In this document: positions 52,565 through 61,794 of the stretch, piece by piece
How positions within the stretch are numbered: the first letter of the stretch is position 1
How the letters are laid out: each line of letters starts with the position of its first letter
Origin: Rhizobium sp. CG5
GTDB taxonomy: Bacteria > Pseudomonadota > Alphaproteobacteria > Rhizobiales > Rhizobiaceae
DNA length: 64,000 bases
Assembly (NCBI RefSeq): GCF_023701945.1
Contig: NZ_JABAEF010000023.1
Coordinates: forward strand, 1-64,000
Reading direction: 5' to 3'
Translations under genes and position numbers: made by a program
The notes under the pieces: model-generated
Told to the model about the DNA's origin: nothing
The model's database searches: none
Seen by the model: the letters and a program-made list of their open reading frames with translations, nothing else

Positions 52565-54184
52565 ATGATCGACGGCAGCATGCAACCTTTTTCGCTGACG
52601 CTCGACAAATTCCTCGTTCACGGCGCAAAATGGCACGACAGGGCGGAAGTGGTGACGGCGCAGCCGAATGGAGGGGTACAGCGTGTCACCTACAAGGACC
52701 TGCTGGAGCGTGCCCGCCGCCTGTCGGCATTGTTGCAGAACCGCTCCATAAGGGCGGGCGACCGGGTCGCGACACTGGCATGGAATACCGCGGCCCATGT
52801 CGAGGCATGGTATGGCATCGTCGGCATCGGGGCGGTTTGCCACACGCTCAACCCGCGGCTTGCACCTGCCGACATCGCCGCCATGCTCAGGCAGTCTCAG
52901 GCGCCCATCCTGATCGTCAGTGCGGACTTGGCCAACCTCGCTCAGACCGTGGCGGAAGCTGCCCCTGATGTGACCTCTATCCTGATCATCGATGGCGAAG
53001 CAGCGGTCGGCAGCGGCGGAAGCGGCATCCGGCCGGAAACCCTGGAACGGCAGCTTGGCCAAAACGACGGTGCTTTGGTGGAGTGGGGCCAGTTTGACGA
53101 AACAGCGCCCAGCGGCCTCTGCTTCACCTCCGGTACAACGGGAGCGCCCAAGGGCGTCACCTACACACACCGGTCCAGCTATCTTCATACCTTGCGGCTG
53201 CTGCAGGCGGATGTCTTCGCCATCAGTGCCAGGGATACCATCCTGGCATGTGTGCCGATGTTCCATGCCAATGCCTGGGGACTGCCGTTTGCAGCGCCGG
53301 CTGTCGGCGCAAGGCTTGTGCTTCCCGGTCGGCGGGCCGACGGCGAAAGCCTTGCCAAGCTGATCAATCAGGAAAAAGTGACGCTTGCTGTCGGCGTGCC
53401 GACCGTCTGGCTCGGCCTGGTCGAGTATCTGGAGACCCATGGCGGGGAGGTCCCGTCCTTGCAGCGCATCCTGGTCGGCGGCACGGCCCTTCCGCCGGCA
53501 CTGATGGAGCGGATCGAAGCCCGCCTTGGTGTCCGGATCCAGACCAGTTGGGGCATGACAGAGCTGTCGCCGTCCGGAACGGTCGCCGATCCGCTTGCCG
53601 ATCCGCGCGATGCCGCCCTGTCCGGCAAGCCGGCGATCGGCCTGGATCTTTTGCTGACCGACGCCGAGGGACAACCTTTGCCCGATCAGCGCAATGTCGA
53701 GGGTCATCTGCGCGTGCGCGGCGCCGCCGTGGTCGAACGCTATTTCGGCCAGGACACGGTGGCAACGGATGCCGATGGCTGGTTTGTCACCGGAGACCTC
53801 GCCCGCATCAATGCAGACGGACAACTGATCATCACCGGTCGCTCCAAGGATCTCATCAAGTCCGGCGGCGAGTGGATCAATCCGGCCGAAATCGAGGCCA
53901 TTGTCGGCGCCTTGCCGCAGGTGTCGCTCGCCGCCGTCATCGGCTGCATCGATCTGAAATGGGGGGAGCGCCCCCTGCTGCTGGTCGAGATGCGCCGCGA
54001 CGAAGAGGCCTCAGACGCCGAACTGCTTTCTTCGCTGAAGGGACGGGTCGCGTCCTGGTGGATCCCGGACCGGGTGATCCGGCTGAATTCCATGCCGCGG
54101 GCGCCGACGGGCAAGATCGACAAGATGCAGTTGCGACATCAGTACGGCAACGCCTCGGGGTGGCCACAAGGAGCAGGATCATGA
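52565..54184 (+). CDS. Acyl-CoA ligase (AMP-forming)
   Basis: A 539-residue adenylate-forming enzyme that activates a carboxylic acid to its CoA thioester. The P-loop-like motif is CFTSGTTGAPKGVTYTHRS (residues about 182-200), followed by QTSWGMTELSPSGTV, DGWFVTGDLARI and the C-terminal catalytic Lys in PTGKIDK. It resembles medium/long-chain fatty acid CoA ligases. The ATG at 52565 (MIDGSMQPFS) has GGAGGG upstream. A 4-bp overlap couples it to the thiolase gene. The acid is unknown. Confidence 0.9.
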   Translation: MIDGSMQPFSLTLDKFLVHGAKWHDRAEVVTAQPNGGVQRVTYKDLLERARRLSALLQNRSIRAGDRVATLAWNTAAHVEAWYGIVGIGAVCHTLNPRLAPADIAAMLRQSQAPILIVSADLANLAQTVAEAAPDVTSILIIDGEAAVGSGGSGIRPETLERQLGQNDGALVEWGQFDETAPSGLCFTSGTTGAPKGVTYTHRSSYLHTLRLLQADVFAISARDTILACVPMFHANAWGLPFAAPAVGARLVLPGRRADGESLAKLINQEKVTLAVGVPTVWLGLVEYLETHGGEVPSLQRILVGGTALPPALMERIEARLGVRIQTSWGMTELSPSGTVADPLADPRDAALSGKPAIGLDLLLTDAEGQPLPDQRNVEGHLRVRGAAVVERYFGQDTVATDADGWFVTGDLARINADGQLIITGRSKDLIKSGGEWINPAEIEAIVGALPQVSLAAVIGCIDLKWGERPLLLVEMRRDEEASDAELLSSLKGRVASWWIPDRVIRLNSMPRAPTGKIDKMQLRHQYGNASGWPQGAGS

Positions 54185-55368
54185 GAGAAGCCGTCATCGT
54201 CAGCACAGCCCGCACGGGTATCGGCAAAGCCTATCGCGGTGCATTGAATGCCACCAAATCGCCCAGCCTGACCGGCCACGTCCTTGCCAGGGCCATCGAC
54301 CGGGCGGGAATCGAAGCGGGTGAGATCGAGGATTTCGTTCTCGGCACGGTGCTGTCGGCCGGCACCGCCGGGATGAACCTGGCGCGCAACGGCCTATTCG
54401 CTGCGGGCTGCCCGGCCTCTGTTTCTGGCCAGACCATGGATCGCCAGTGCGCCTCCGGACTGATGGCGATTGCCACCGCCGCCAAGCAGATCATCGTTGA
54501 TGGCATGGATGTCGTCGCGGCCGGCGGACAGGAAAACATCTCTGCCGTGCAGGATACCTACTTCGCCTGGGGACTGAAGGAGGCCGACCCGGCAGTCGTC
54601 GCCCGTGTTCCCCATGCCTATATGCCGATGCTGCAAACGGCTGAATTCGTCGCGCACAAATACGGCATCAGCCGCGAGGCGCAGGATGCCTATGCGCTGC
54701 AGTCCCAGCAACGCACCGCAGCAGCCCAGGCTGCCGGGCGGTTCGATGCCGAGATCGTGCCGTTCGCCACCACCATGCGGATCAAGGACAAGATCACCGG
54801 AGACATCGTCGAACAGGCCGTGACACTCGACCGCGATGAAGGCAACCGGCCGGAGACGACGGCCGAGGGGCTGGCTGGGCTCAAGCCTGTCGTCGAGGGT
54901 GGCGTGATCACCGCGGGCAATGCCAGCCAGTTGTCCGACGGCGCATCGGTCTCCATCCTGATGGATGCAAAACTGGCGGAGCAACGCGGGCTCGAACCGC
55001 TCGGCATCTATCTTGGCATGGCGGTCGCCGGCTGCGCACCGGAGGAAATGGGCATTGGCCCGATCCACGCCATTCCGAAGCTGCTCAAGCAGCACGGACT
55101 GCAGATCCGTGACATCGGGTTGTGGGAGTTGAACGAAGCCTTTGCCGTGCAAGCACTTTATTGCAGGGACTTCCTTGAGATCGACCCGGACATCTACAAC
55201 GTCAATGGCGGCGGCATCTCGATCGGTCACCCCTACGGCATGACCGGTGCACGGCTCGTCGGCCATGCGCTGATCGAGGGCCGGAGACGCGGTGTGCGCT
55301 ACGTGGTGGTCACCATGTGCGTCGGCGGCGGCATGGGGGCGGCCGGATTGTTCGAGATCAATCCCTGA
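54181..55368 (+). CDS. Thiolase (acetyl-CoA acyltransferase)
   Basis: A 395-residue thiolase performing CoA-dependent cleavage or condensation of 3-ketoacyl-CoA. The acylated Cys is in MDRQCASGLMAI (residue about 90), the catalytic His is in GGISIGHPYGMTGAR and the second Cys in VTMCVGGGMGAAG near the end. All active-site residues are present. It acts in the same beta-oxidation-like route as the ligase and the dehydrogenase at 56414. Confidence 0.93.
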   Translation: MREAVIVSTARTGIGKAYRGALNATKSPSLTGHVLARAIDRAGIEAGEIEDFVLGTVLSAGTAGMNLARNGLFAAGCPASVSGQTMDRQCASGLMAIATAAKQIIVDGMDVVAAGGQENISAVQDTYFAWGLKEADPAVVARVPHAYMPMLQTAEFVAHKYGISREAQDAYALQSQQRTAAAQAAGRFDAEIVPFATTMRIKDKITGDIVEQAVTLDRDEGNRPETTAEGLAGLKPVVEGGVITAGNASQLSDGASVSILMDAKLAEQRGLEPLGIYLGMAVAGCAPEEMGIGPIHAIPKLLKQHGLQIRDIGLWELNEAFAVQALYCRDFLEIDPDIYNVNGGGISIGHPYGMTGARLVGHALIEGRRRGVRYVVVTMCVGGGMGAAGLFEINP

Positions 55369-55588
55369 CGGACGCGAGACCTGCGCGGCGGACAGTGTGC
55401 GGTGGAGATTGACGCGCACTGTCCGTCGCGCCATTAATCGATGCGGACAAATGTCGCTCACCGTCACGCCTCCCGCATGGCTAAACGGCCCTGACCACGT
55501 CATGCGAGGCGACGTCCAGCAGGGCCGGGCTCAGCGCTTTGTTCGACCATCCGTGCCGATCCGGCAGTGCTAGCAGAGAGGTCCTTAA

Positions 55589-56302
55589 TTGCCCGTTGAA
55601 CGCAAAACCCCGCCGAAGAGGTCTGTGAGGGCCGAACGGCGCGCTGACATGATCGAGCAGATCCTCGACACTGCAGAAAGCCTGTTTTCCAGGCATGGGC
55701 TTCACGGTGTGACGCTAAAGGATGTCGCCAAGAGCATCGGTGTCCACCATACGCTGATCAACTACTATTTCGACGACAAGAAGCAGCTGTTCGACGCCGT
55801 CTTCGCTCGCCGTGCCTCGGTGACCAGCGAACGACGCATGATGATGCTCGACGCATACGATGCGGCCACGAAAGGAAATCCGACCGTCGAGGGTGCTCTG
55901 CGTGCCTTCCTCGATACAGACCTGGATCTCTATATCGAGGGCGGCGAGAACTGGAAGAACTATGCGGCGCTGGGCGCCCAGGTCGCCAACACCCCGGAAT
56001 GGGGGGCGGAGATGATGGACAAGCACTTCGACCCCGTGGTGCTTCGGCTGATCGGCATCCTCAGGAAAGCGCTGCCGAACTGTGCGGAGGAAGACATCTT
56101 CTGGGGCTATCACTTCGTGACCGGCGCTTTGATGCTGACCCTCGCGCGCACGGGGCGCATCGACAAGCTTTCGGGGGGCTTGTGCCGCTCGGACGATCTT
56201 GTTGCGGTGAAATTGCGCATGGCGACCTTCATGGCGGCAGGATTCAATGCGATCTGCCAGCAGCCCCCGGACGCCGGGGCAGCCCCTTCGCCAAAGGCGT
56301 AA
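55589..56302 (+). CDS. TetR-family transcriptional regulator
   Basis: A 237-residue repressor-type protein. The N-terminal helix-turn-helix is HGVTLKDVAKSIGVHHTLIN followed by YYFDDKKQLF, and a long ligand-binding helical domain follows. The start is a TTG at 55589 with GAGGT upstream. It lies between the thiolase gene and the first short-chain dehydrogenase. Twin palindromes at 52364 and 56358 flank its neighbourhood and are good candidate binding sites, with an acyl-CoA as possible inducer. Confidence 0.88.
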   Translation: MPVERKTPPKRSVRAERRADMIEQILDTAESLFSRHGLHGVTLKDVAKSIGVHHTLINYYFDDKKQLFDAVFARRASVTSERRMMMLDAYDAATKGNPTVEGALRAFLDTDLDLYIEGGENWKNYAALGAQVANTPEWGAEMMDKHFDPVVLRLIGILRKALPNCAEEDIFWGYHFVTGALMLTLARTGRIDKLSGGLCRSDDLVAVKLRMATFMAAGFNAICQQPPDAGAAPSPKA

Positions 56303-56357
56303 TGTCGTTGAATGGTGATCGCAGCGCAGCAAAGCCATAAACATCGCTTGCAAGAAT

Positions 56358-56381
56358 ATCACTAATTCACTAGTGAGTGAA
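56358..56381. promoter_or_regulatory. Candidate TetR operator, site 2
   Basis: ATCACT-N12-AGTGAA with a nested TTCACTAGTGAGTGAA. It matches site 1 closely and lies 33 bp before the start of the short-chain dehydrogenase gene, between it and the tetR gene. Confidence 0.7.
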
Positions 56382-56413
56382 TGTAATCCATTGACCAGAG
56401 CGGGAGGAATGGC

Positions 56414-57304
56414 ATGAAGCTCAAGGGCCGCACGGCGATCGTCACCGGCGCAGGGGGAGGGCTTGGCCGTTGCCACGCGCTGCAGCTGGCAGACCTGGGT
56501 GCCAGCGTCGTCATCAACGACCTCAGCGAGGCTGCAGCCCAGGCGGTAGCGGACGAGGTTGTCGCCAAGGGGGGCGATGCGATCGCCTTCACCGCATCCG
56601 TGACTGACGAGACCCGGGTGGCGGACATGGTCCAGGCCGCGATGGGCCGCTGGGGTCGCATCGACATCCTCGTCAACAACGCCGGAATTCTGCGCGACAA
56701 GAGTTTTGCCAAGATGGACATGGCGGATTTCCGTTTGGTGATCGAAGTCCACCTCATGGGGGCTGTGGTCTGCTCCAAGGCGGTCTGGGACATCATGCGC
56801 GAACAGCAATATGGCCGTATCGTCATGACCACGTCGTCTTCAGGCCTTTATGGCAATTTCGGTCAGTCGAACTACGGCGCCGCGAAGATGGCCCTGGTCG
56901 GTCTGATGCAGACCCTGGCCATCGAGGGCGAAAAACACAATATCCGCGTCAATTCGCTGGCCCCGACCGCCGCGACATCGATGACCGAGGGCCTGCTTTC
57001 GGCCGAGGCGCTCGCTCTGCTCGGACCCGAGCGGGTCAGCCTTGGACTTTTGGCACTGGTTGGCGACGATGCGCCGACACGGGCGATCCTGTGCGCCGGC
57101 GCCGGCCATTTTGCCGCAGCCAACATTACGCTGACGACAGGCGTGCAGATCGCAGGCGGCCCGCAGGCCGCAGATGATGTCGCCGCATCCTGGAGCAGGA
57201 TCAGCGATCGCAAGGGAGAGATCGTTCCGGCCTATGGCTTCATACAGGCCGAACGCGAGCTTGAGAACGCGGGGCGCTCGATACCGATCCTTGCACGCGG
57301 TTAA
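56414..57304 (+). CDS. Short-chain dehydrogenase (HSD17B4/multifunctional-like)
   Basis: A 296-residue NAD(P)-dependent enzyme of the SDR family. The cofactor motif is TGAGGGLGR (residues about 11-19), NNAG is at about 90-93, and the catalytic Ser-Tyr-Lys is in TTSSSGLYGNFGQSNYGAAKMA. The form resembles the (3R)-hydroxyacyl-CoA dehydrogenase module of peroxisomal multifunctional enzymes, with a C-terminal extension. It probably forms the 3-ketoacyl-CoA for the thiolase. GGGAGG precedes the start. Confidence 0.9.
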   Translation: MKLKGRTAIVTGAGGGLGRCHALQLADLGASVVINDLSEAAAQAVADEVVAKGGDAIAFTASVTDETRVADMVQAAMGRWGRIDILVNNAGILRDKSFAKMDMADFRLVIEVHLMGAVVCSKAVWDIMREQQYGRIVMTTSSSGLYGNFGQSNYGAAKMALVGLMQTLAIEGEKHNIRVNSLAPTAATSMTEGLLSAEALALLGPERVSLGLLALVGDDAPTRAILCAGAGHFAAANITLTTGVQIAGGPQAADDVAASWSRISDRKGEIVPAYGFIQAERELENAGRSIPILARG

Positions 57305-57369
57305 AATCGGCCGCCCCGCAAAAGCGCCACGTGACACCGTGACCGAACCAACCCGGCGGCATCTCCCGG

Positions 57370-57530
57370 TTACACCGACTCCCGCTCGACGAGGGCACAT
57401 TCGACCTTCAACTGGTCGTGGCTGCTCTTCAGGCCGCCGGCGATGTCGTAGATCATCTCCACCGCCATGGCGCCCATTTCGAACAGCGGCAGGTGCAGGG
57501 TCGTGAGCGGCGGGCGGATGAACTGCCCCT
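57370..57530 (-). pseudogene. LacI-family regulator, C-terminal fragment
   Basis: Minus-strand residues such as RPPLTTLHLPLFEMGAMAVE and the terminal VECALVERESV match the end of the LacI effector domain. No HTH and no N-terminal part is found, and the frame upstream is unrelated. It is the decayed remains of a regulator. Confidence 0.65.
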
Positions 57531-57618
57531 CTGCTTGGGGCGGACACGGTAGCGTTGCTGGGATGAGAATGGCGGGGGGGGCATCACGGTATCGATACCT
57601 CACCCCCCTCATTTCTGT

Positions 57619-58380
57619 CTAAAGCTGCACCCCGCGCGTCAACGCGCCGTCGACGACAAGATTGGTGCCATAGATGAAACTTGCCGCCGGACTGGCCAGA
57701 AACGCGACGGCATTGGCGATCTCCTGCGGCGTTGCCATTCGCCCTGTTGGGTTCAATGCCAGTGACGCGGCAAACAACTCCGGATTGTTCTTCTCGATAG
57801 TCTCCCACACACCGCCGGCGAAATAGGTATTGCCGGGAGACACCGTGTTGGCACGGATGCCCTTGGGCGCCAGCGAGTAGGCCAGCCCTTGCGTGTAATG
57901 GGTCAGCGCGGCCTTGAACGCGCCATAGGGACCGGCCGCGAAATCGATCTCTCGGCCTGAGACGGAGGCGATCGTAACAATCGACGGTGCCTTGCTTTTT
58001 TCCAGATAGGGCATCGCCGCATTGACCAGCCTGACGGTCCCCATCATGTCGACATCGAAGCCCTGCCTCCAGCTCTCCTCGTCATTGCCGATCGACAGTG
58101 CGCTGACATTGGCAACGACGATATCGATGCCGCCGAAGAGACCGGCTGCCTGCTCCACCCAGGACGAGATGGCACGGCCGTCCGCGACATCGACGCATCC
58201 ACCCAGGGTGGCAACTCCTTGTTCAGAAAGACGCGCCGCCACCGTCTTCACCTCGTCGGAATTGCGGCTGCAGATCGCCACATCCGCCCCTTCCGACGCC
58301 AGCGTTTCGGCAATCTTCAGCCCGATCCCGCGCGTTCCACCCGTCACCACGGCCCGCAGGCCTTTCAAACCCAGATCCAT
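57619..58380 (-). CDS. Short-chain dehydrogenase/reductase (SDR)
   Basis: A 253-residue SDR. The cofactor loop is TGGTRGIGLKIA (residues about 13-24), and the usual NNAG region reads VANVSAL, so it departs from the consensus. Ser-Tyr-Lys appears in ASVSGREIDFAAGPYGAFKAAL. The C-terminus FIYGTNLVVDGALTRGVQL is typical. It is convergent with the fragmentary LacI and divergent from amiC. The substrate is unknown. Confidence 0.88.
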   Translation of the reverse strand: MDLGLKGLRAVVTGGTRGIGLKIAETLASEGADVAICSRNSDEVKTVAARLSEQGVATLGGCVDVADGRAISSWVEQAAGLFGGIDIVVANVSALSIGNDEESWRQGFDVDMMGTVRLVNAAMPYLEKSKAPSIVTIASVSGREIDFAAGPYGAFKAALTHYTQGLAYSLAPKGIRANTVSPGNTYFAGGVWETIEKNNPELFAASLALNPTGRMATPQEIANAVAFLASPAASFIYGTNLVVDGALTRGVQL

Positions 58381-58646
58381 CTGCTTCCCCTTTCTTGGGC
58401 TGTCTCGCAGCGCCTATACGCGCATAGGATCCGACCCTCTTTCGCAGTGCGTCAAGACGGATTCGGCACCGCAAAAAAAGTTGAAATCGGCCGCTTGACA
58501 TCGCAGCTGCAAACGGTCAGCTTAATTACGCGGCGCCAAGCAAAGATGCTTAAATTTGCGCCAAAACTGGGAAATCTGTTTCATTGCATGGCAACGGCGC
58601 CGCCTCCAGCGAAAGCTGGCTGGTCTAACCTTGTGGCTGCCGGAAC
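58381..58646 (+). promoter_or_regulatory. amiC leader region with candidate promoter and ANTAR-type hairpin
   Basis: A TTGACA at 58495-58500 may be a -35 box. A hairpin AAGC-AAAGAT-GCTT at 58538-58551 has a hexaloop with A in position 1 and G in position 4, as in loops recognised by ANTAR proteins. A GGCGC/GCGCC pair encloses it, and a CCAGC-GAAA-GCTGG hairpin follows near 58606. No T-run terminator is seen, so antitermination here is only a possibility. Confidence 0.35.
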
Positions 58647-59804
58647 ATGATCAGAGAATACCCCGTCGGACTGCTGTTTTCCACTACAGGCTCGTACGCC
58701 ACCGTTTGCAGATCGATGCTGAACGGCGCGAGGCTTGCCGTCGAACAGATCAACCAGGACCCGGATTTTGGCGTCAGGCTGACGCCGATCGAACGCAATC
58801 CCGGCTGCGATCTGGCGGCCTATGCCCCTTCGGTCGAAGAGTTGATCGGCAACGGGGTCAGGAACATTGTCGGCTGCTACACATCGTCGAGCCGCAAGGA
58901 AGTCATTCCCGTCTTCGAAAAGCGCGACGCGCTTCTCTGGTACCCGACCCATTACGAAGGCTTCGAGAGTTCGGCCAACGTCATCTACACCGGTGCCGCA
59001 CCGAACCACCACATGCTGCCGCTCGTCGAGTATTTCACCCGCCACATCGGGCGACGGGTGTTCTGCGTCGGGTCCAACTATATCTGGGCCTGGGAAAGCA
59101 ACCGCGTTCTGCGCGAGGAACTGGCGTTGCGGCGCGGCACCGTGGTCGGCGAGCGCTATCTCGCCGTCGGCGAGACGGATTTCGACAGCATCATCCAGTC
59201 GATCTTCACGGCGGATCCCGACATCGTCTTCAACTCGCTGATCGGCGAATCGGCCTACGCCTTCTTCCGCGCATTCCGCGCCGCCTGCAAGAAGCGCGGC
59301 ATCGACCAGGCCCGGCGTTACCCGGTGGCAAGCTGCAACCTGTCTGAACCGGAGCTGGAGAGCATCGGTCCGGATGCGGTGGCCGGCCATCTCAGTTCCA
59401 GCGTCTACTTTGCCTCGATCGATACGCGCGAAAATCATCGCTTTGTCGCCAGGTACAACGCCGCCTTTGCGCAAGAGAAAGTCCCGTCCGCCGAGGCGGA
59501 AGCCGCCTACACGGCCGTCATCCTGCTGGCACAGTCGCTTCGCGAGGCGGGCAGCGATGCCCTTCAGAACGTCAAGTCCTGCGCCGCGCGCCAACGCTTC
59601 ACGGCACCCCAGGGAGACGTCGCGATCGACCCCGGCACATTCCATGCATACCTGACGCCGCGCATCGGGCGCTCGAGGCAGGATGGCCAGTTCGATATCG
59701 TCTATGATGCAGGGTGCCCCGTCGCTCCCGATCCCTACCTGATCAACTCCACATCCACGCTTGAGGCTGCGTCACGCCGCCCTACCCTGAGGATCGTGTC
59801 ATGA
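58647..59804 (+). CDS. amiC: AmiC-like amide/urea sensor (ligand-binding negative regulator)
   Basis: A 385-residue periplasmic-binding-fold protein without a signal peptide, so cytoplasmic. VGLLFSTTGSYATVCRSMLN, NIVGCYTSSSRKEVIPVFEK, LLWYPTHYEGFE and CVGSNYIWAWESNRVLREE are close to AmiC of Pseudomonas. AmiC binds small amides and sequesters AmiR. Its stop overlaps the amiR start by 4 bp. It is placed ahead of an amide/urea-type ABC transporter. Confidence 0.88.
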   Translation: MIREYPVGLLFSTTGSYATVCRSMLNGARLAVEQINQDPDFGVRLTPIERNPGCDLAAYAPSVEELIGNGVRNIVGCYTSSSRKEVIPVFEKRDALLWYPTHYEGFESSANVIYTGAAPNHHMLPLVEYFTRHIGRRVFCVGSNYIWAWESNRVLREELALRRGTVVGERYLAVGETDFDSIIQSIFTADPDIVFNSLIGESAYAFFRAFRAACKKRGIDQARRYPVASCNLSEPELESIGPDAVAGHLSSSVYFASIDTRENHRFVARYNAAFAQEKVPSAEAEAAYTAVILLAQSLREAGSDALQNVKSCAARQRFTAPQGDVAIDPGTFHAYLTPRIGRSRQDGQFDIVYDAGCPVAPDPYLINSTSTLEAASRRPTLRIVS

Positions 59805-60454
59805 GCTCCAACCGCTATGTACAGAATTTTCGCCAACGCCGAGCGCTTCTTCTGAGCAACGATCCGCGGGCAACGGAGACCCTGTCGACAATGGTGACGC
59901 GGCTCGGCATGGCATTCGAGCCGCTTTCACCGGCCCATGGCGAGTTCCGCGCCATGCTGAAAGCTGCTGATGCACAACACGACGTGCTGTTTGTCGATGG
60001 TGATCTCAATCTCTTTCCGGAAATGGGCCAGGGCACGGAAAGCGATCTGCCGCAGATCCCGGTTATCGGTCTGGTCGGCATCGAGGCCCCCAGTCGCTTG
60101 CGGACCCTGATGCAGTTCGGCGCGACCGCCTTCCTGTCCAAGCCCGTCCACAGCGGCTCGATCTTTTCGGCGCTCTACCTGGCCATCAACACGTTCGAGC
60201 AGAAGGTGGATCTGCGCCTGTCGATCCAGGAACTCGAAAGGCGCCGACGGTATCGCCGACACGTCATCAAGGCGGTGACGATGGTGATGAAAACCCATTC
60301 CCTCGACGATGAGGGAGCGTTCGCCGTGCTCCGGAAGGAAAGCATGCGCGCACGTCTCAGCCTGGAAGCCTATTGTGAAGGCGTCGTCCAACGAAGCACG
60401 GCGCAAACCATTGACGACAAGGAACCTGACAAGAAGCAGGCCGTCGCCGACTAG
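59801..60454 (+). CDS. amiR: AmiR-like ANTAR transcription antiterminator
   Basis: A 217-residue protein with an N-terminal pseudo-receiver domain (RALLLSNDPRAT, then VLFVDGDLNLF), a central coiled-coil helix, and the C-terminal ANTAR three-helix RNA-binding domain. In the ANTAR part, RHVIKAVTMVMKTHSLDDEG and FAVLRKESMRARLSLEAYCE lie at residues about 148-190. It would relieve termination in the leader of the operon when AmiC releases it. It is coupled to amiC and lies 25 bp before the transporter genes. Confidence 0.88.
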   Translation: MSSNRYVQNFRQRRALLLSNDPRATETLSTMVTRLGMAFEPLSPAHGEFRAMLKAADAQHDVLFVDGDLNLFPEMGQGTESDLPQIPVIGLVGIEAPSRLRTLMQFGATAFLSKPVHSGSIFSALYLAINTFEQKVDLRLSIQELERRRRYRRHVIKAVTMVMKTHSLDDEGAFAVLRKESMRARLSLEAYCEGVVQRSTAQTIDDKEPDKKQAVAD

Positions 60455-60479
60455 CCACCCCACCTCCATGGAGAACAGA

Positions 60480-61715
60480 ATGATGAAGACGCTTAACGGC
60501 GCCATGACGGCGCTTGGCCTGATTTTGCTTTGCTCCAGTGCGGCCAACGCCCAGGAGCCGATAAAACTCGGCGTACTCGAAGACCAGTCCGGCGACTTTG
60601 CTGCAGCCACGATCGGCAAGGTCCACGGCATCGAACTGGCAGCCGAAGAGATCAACGCAGCGGGCGGCATTGCCGGCCGGCCTCTTGAGCTGGTGGTCTA
60701 CGACACCCAGTCCGACAACACCCGCTATCAGGAATTCATGCGCCGCGTGCTTCAGCGCGACAAGGTGGATGCGGTCTTTGCCGGCTTCTCATCCGCCTCC
60801 CGCGAGGCCTACCGGCCAATCGTCAACCAATTCGATGCGCTTGCCTTCTACAACAACCAGTATGAAGGCGGTGTCTGCGACGCCAACATGATCGTCACCG
60901 GCGCGGTCCCGGAACAGCAGTTCTCGACCCTCCTGCCCTACATGATGGAGACCTACGGCAAGAAGGTCTATACCATCGCCGCGGACTACAATTTCGGCCA
61001 GATCTCGGCCGAATGGGTGCGCAACATCGTCAAGGAAAACGGCGGGGAAATGGTCGGCGAAGAGTTCGTCCCGCTCGGCGTCTCGCAGTTCTCGCAGACC
61101 ATCCAGAACATCCAGGCCGCCAAGCCGGACTTCATCGTGACGCTTCTGGTCGGCACCGCCCAGGCCTCCTATTACGAGCAGGCGGCAGCGGCGAACGTGA
61201 ACCTGCCGATGGGATCGTCCGTCAATGTCGGCCAGGGCTACGAGCACAAGCGCTTCAAGCCGCCGAGCCTCGCCAACATGTATGCCACCGTCAACTGGAT
61301 CGAGGAAGTCGATAACCCAGCATCGAAGGCCTTCGTCGAGAAGTGGCACAAGAAGTTCCCGAACGAGCCCTATATCAACCAGGAAGCGGAAAACTCCTAT
61401 CTCGCCGTCCAGCTCTACAAGCAGATGGTCGAACGGGCCGGGGGATCGACCAAGAAGGACGACCTGCGCAAGGTCATCGCCCAGGGGGACGTCTGCTACG
61501 ACGCGCCGGAAGGCAAGGTCTGCCTTGATCCGAAGAGCCAGCACATGTCGCACACGATCTACCTGGCCAAGGTCAATGACGACCATTCGATCAGCTTCCC
61601 CAAGGTCTGGAACGACATCAAGCCCTACTGGCTGGGTGAGGCAGGCTGCGATCTGACGAAGAACGATCCAAGCGCACAGTATACCCCGTCCAGCCCGCCG
61701 CCGGCTGCAAACTGA
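60480..61715 (+). CDS. Urea/short-chain amide ABC transporter substrate-binding protein
   Basis: A 411-residue periplasmic protein of the urea/branched-chain (Peripla_BP_5) family. A signal peptide is cleaved near ANAQEP (about residue 25). The core has LGVLEDQSGDFAAATIGKVH, ELVVYDTQSDNTRYQE and YTIAADYNFGQISAEWV. ATG 60480 (MMKTLNG) has GGAG upstream. It is preceded by amiC and amiR and followed by the permeases. UrtA/FmdD-like ligands (urea, formamide, small amides) are probable. Confidence 0.9.
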   Translation: MMKTLNGAMTALGLILLCSSAANAQEPIKLGVLEDQSGDFAAATIGKVHGIELAAEEINAAGGIAGRPLELVVYDTQSDNTRYQEFMRRVLQRDKVDAVFAGFSSASREAYRPIVNQFDALAFYNNQYEGGVCDANMIVTGAVPEQQFSTLLPYMMETYGKKVYTIAADYNFGQISAEWVRNIVKENGGEMVGEEFVPLGVSQFSQTIQNIQAAKPDFIVTLLVGTAQASYYEQAAAANVNLPMGSSVNVGQGYEHKRFKPPSLANMYATVNWIEEVDNPASKAFVEKWHKKFPNEPYINQEAENSYLAVQLYKQMVERAGGSTKKDDLRKVIAQGDVCYDAPEGKVCLDPKSQHMSHTIYLAKVNDDHSISFPKVWNDIKPYWLGEAGCDLTKNDPSAQYTPSSPPPAAN

Positions 61716-61794
61716 CGCCGATGCGGCCGGGCTCGGTCCGGCCGCATCTCAAAACGTTTCGCAGCCCCATGCAGACGCAAGGAACGCCCTCGCC

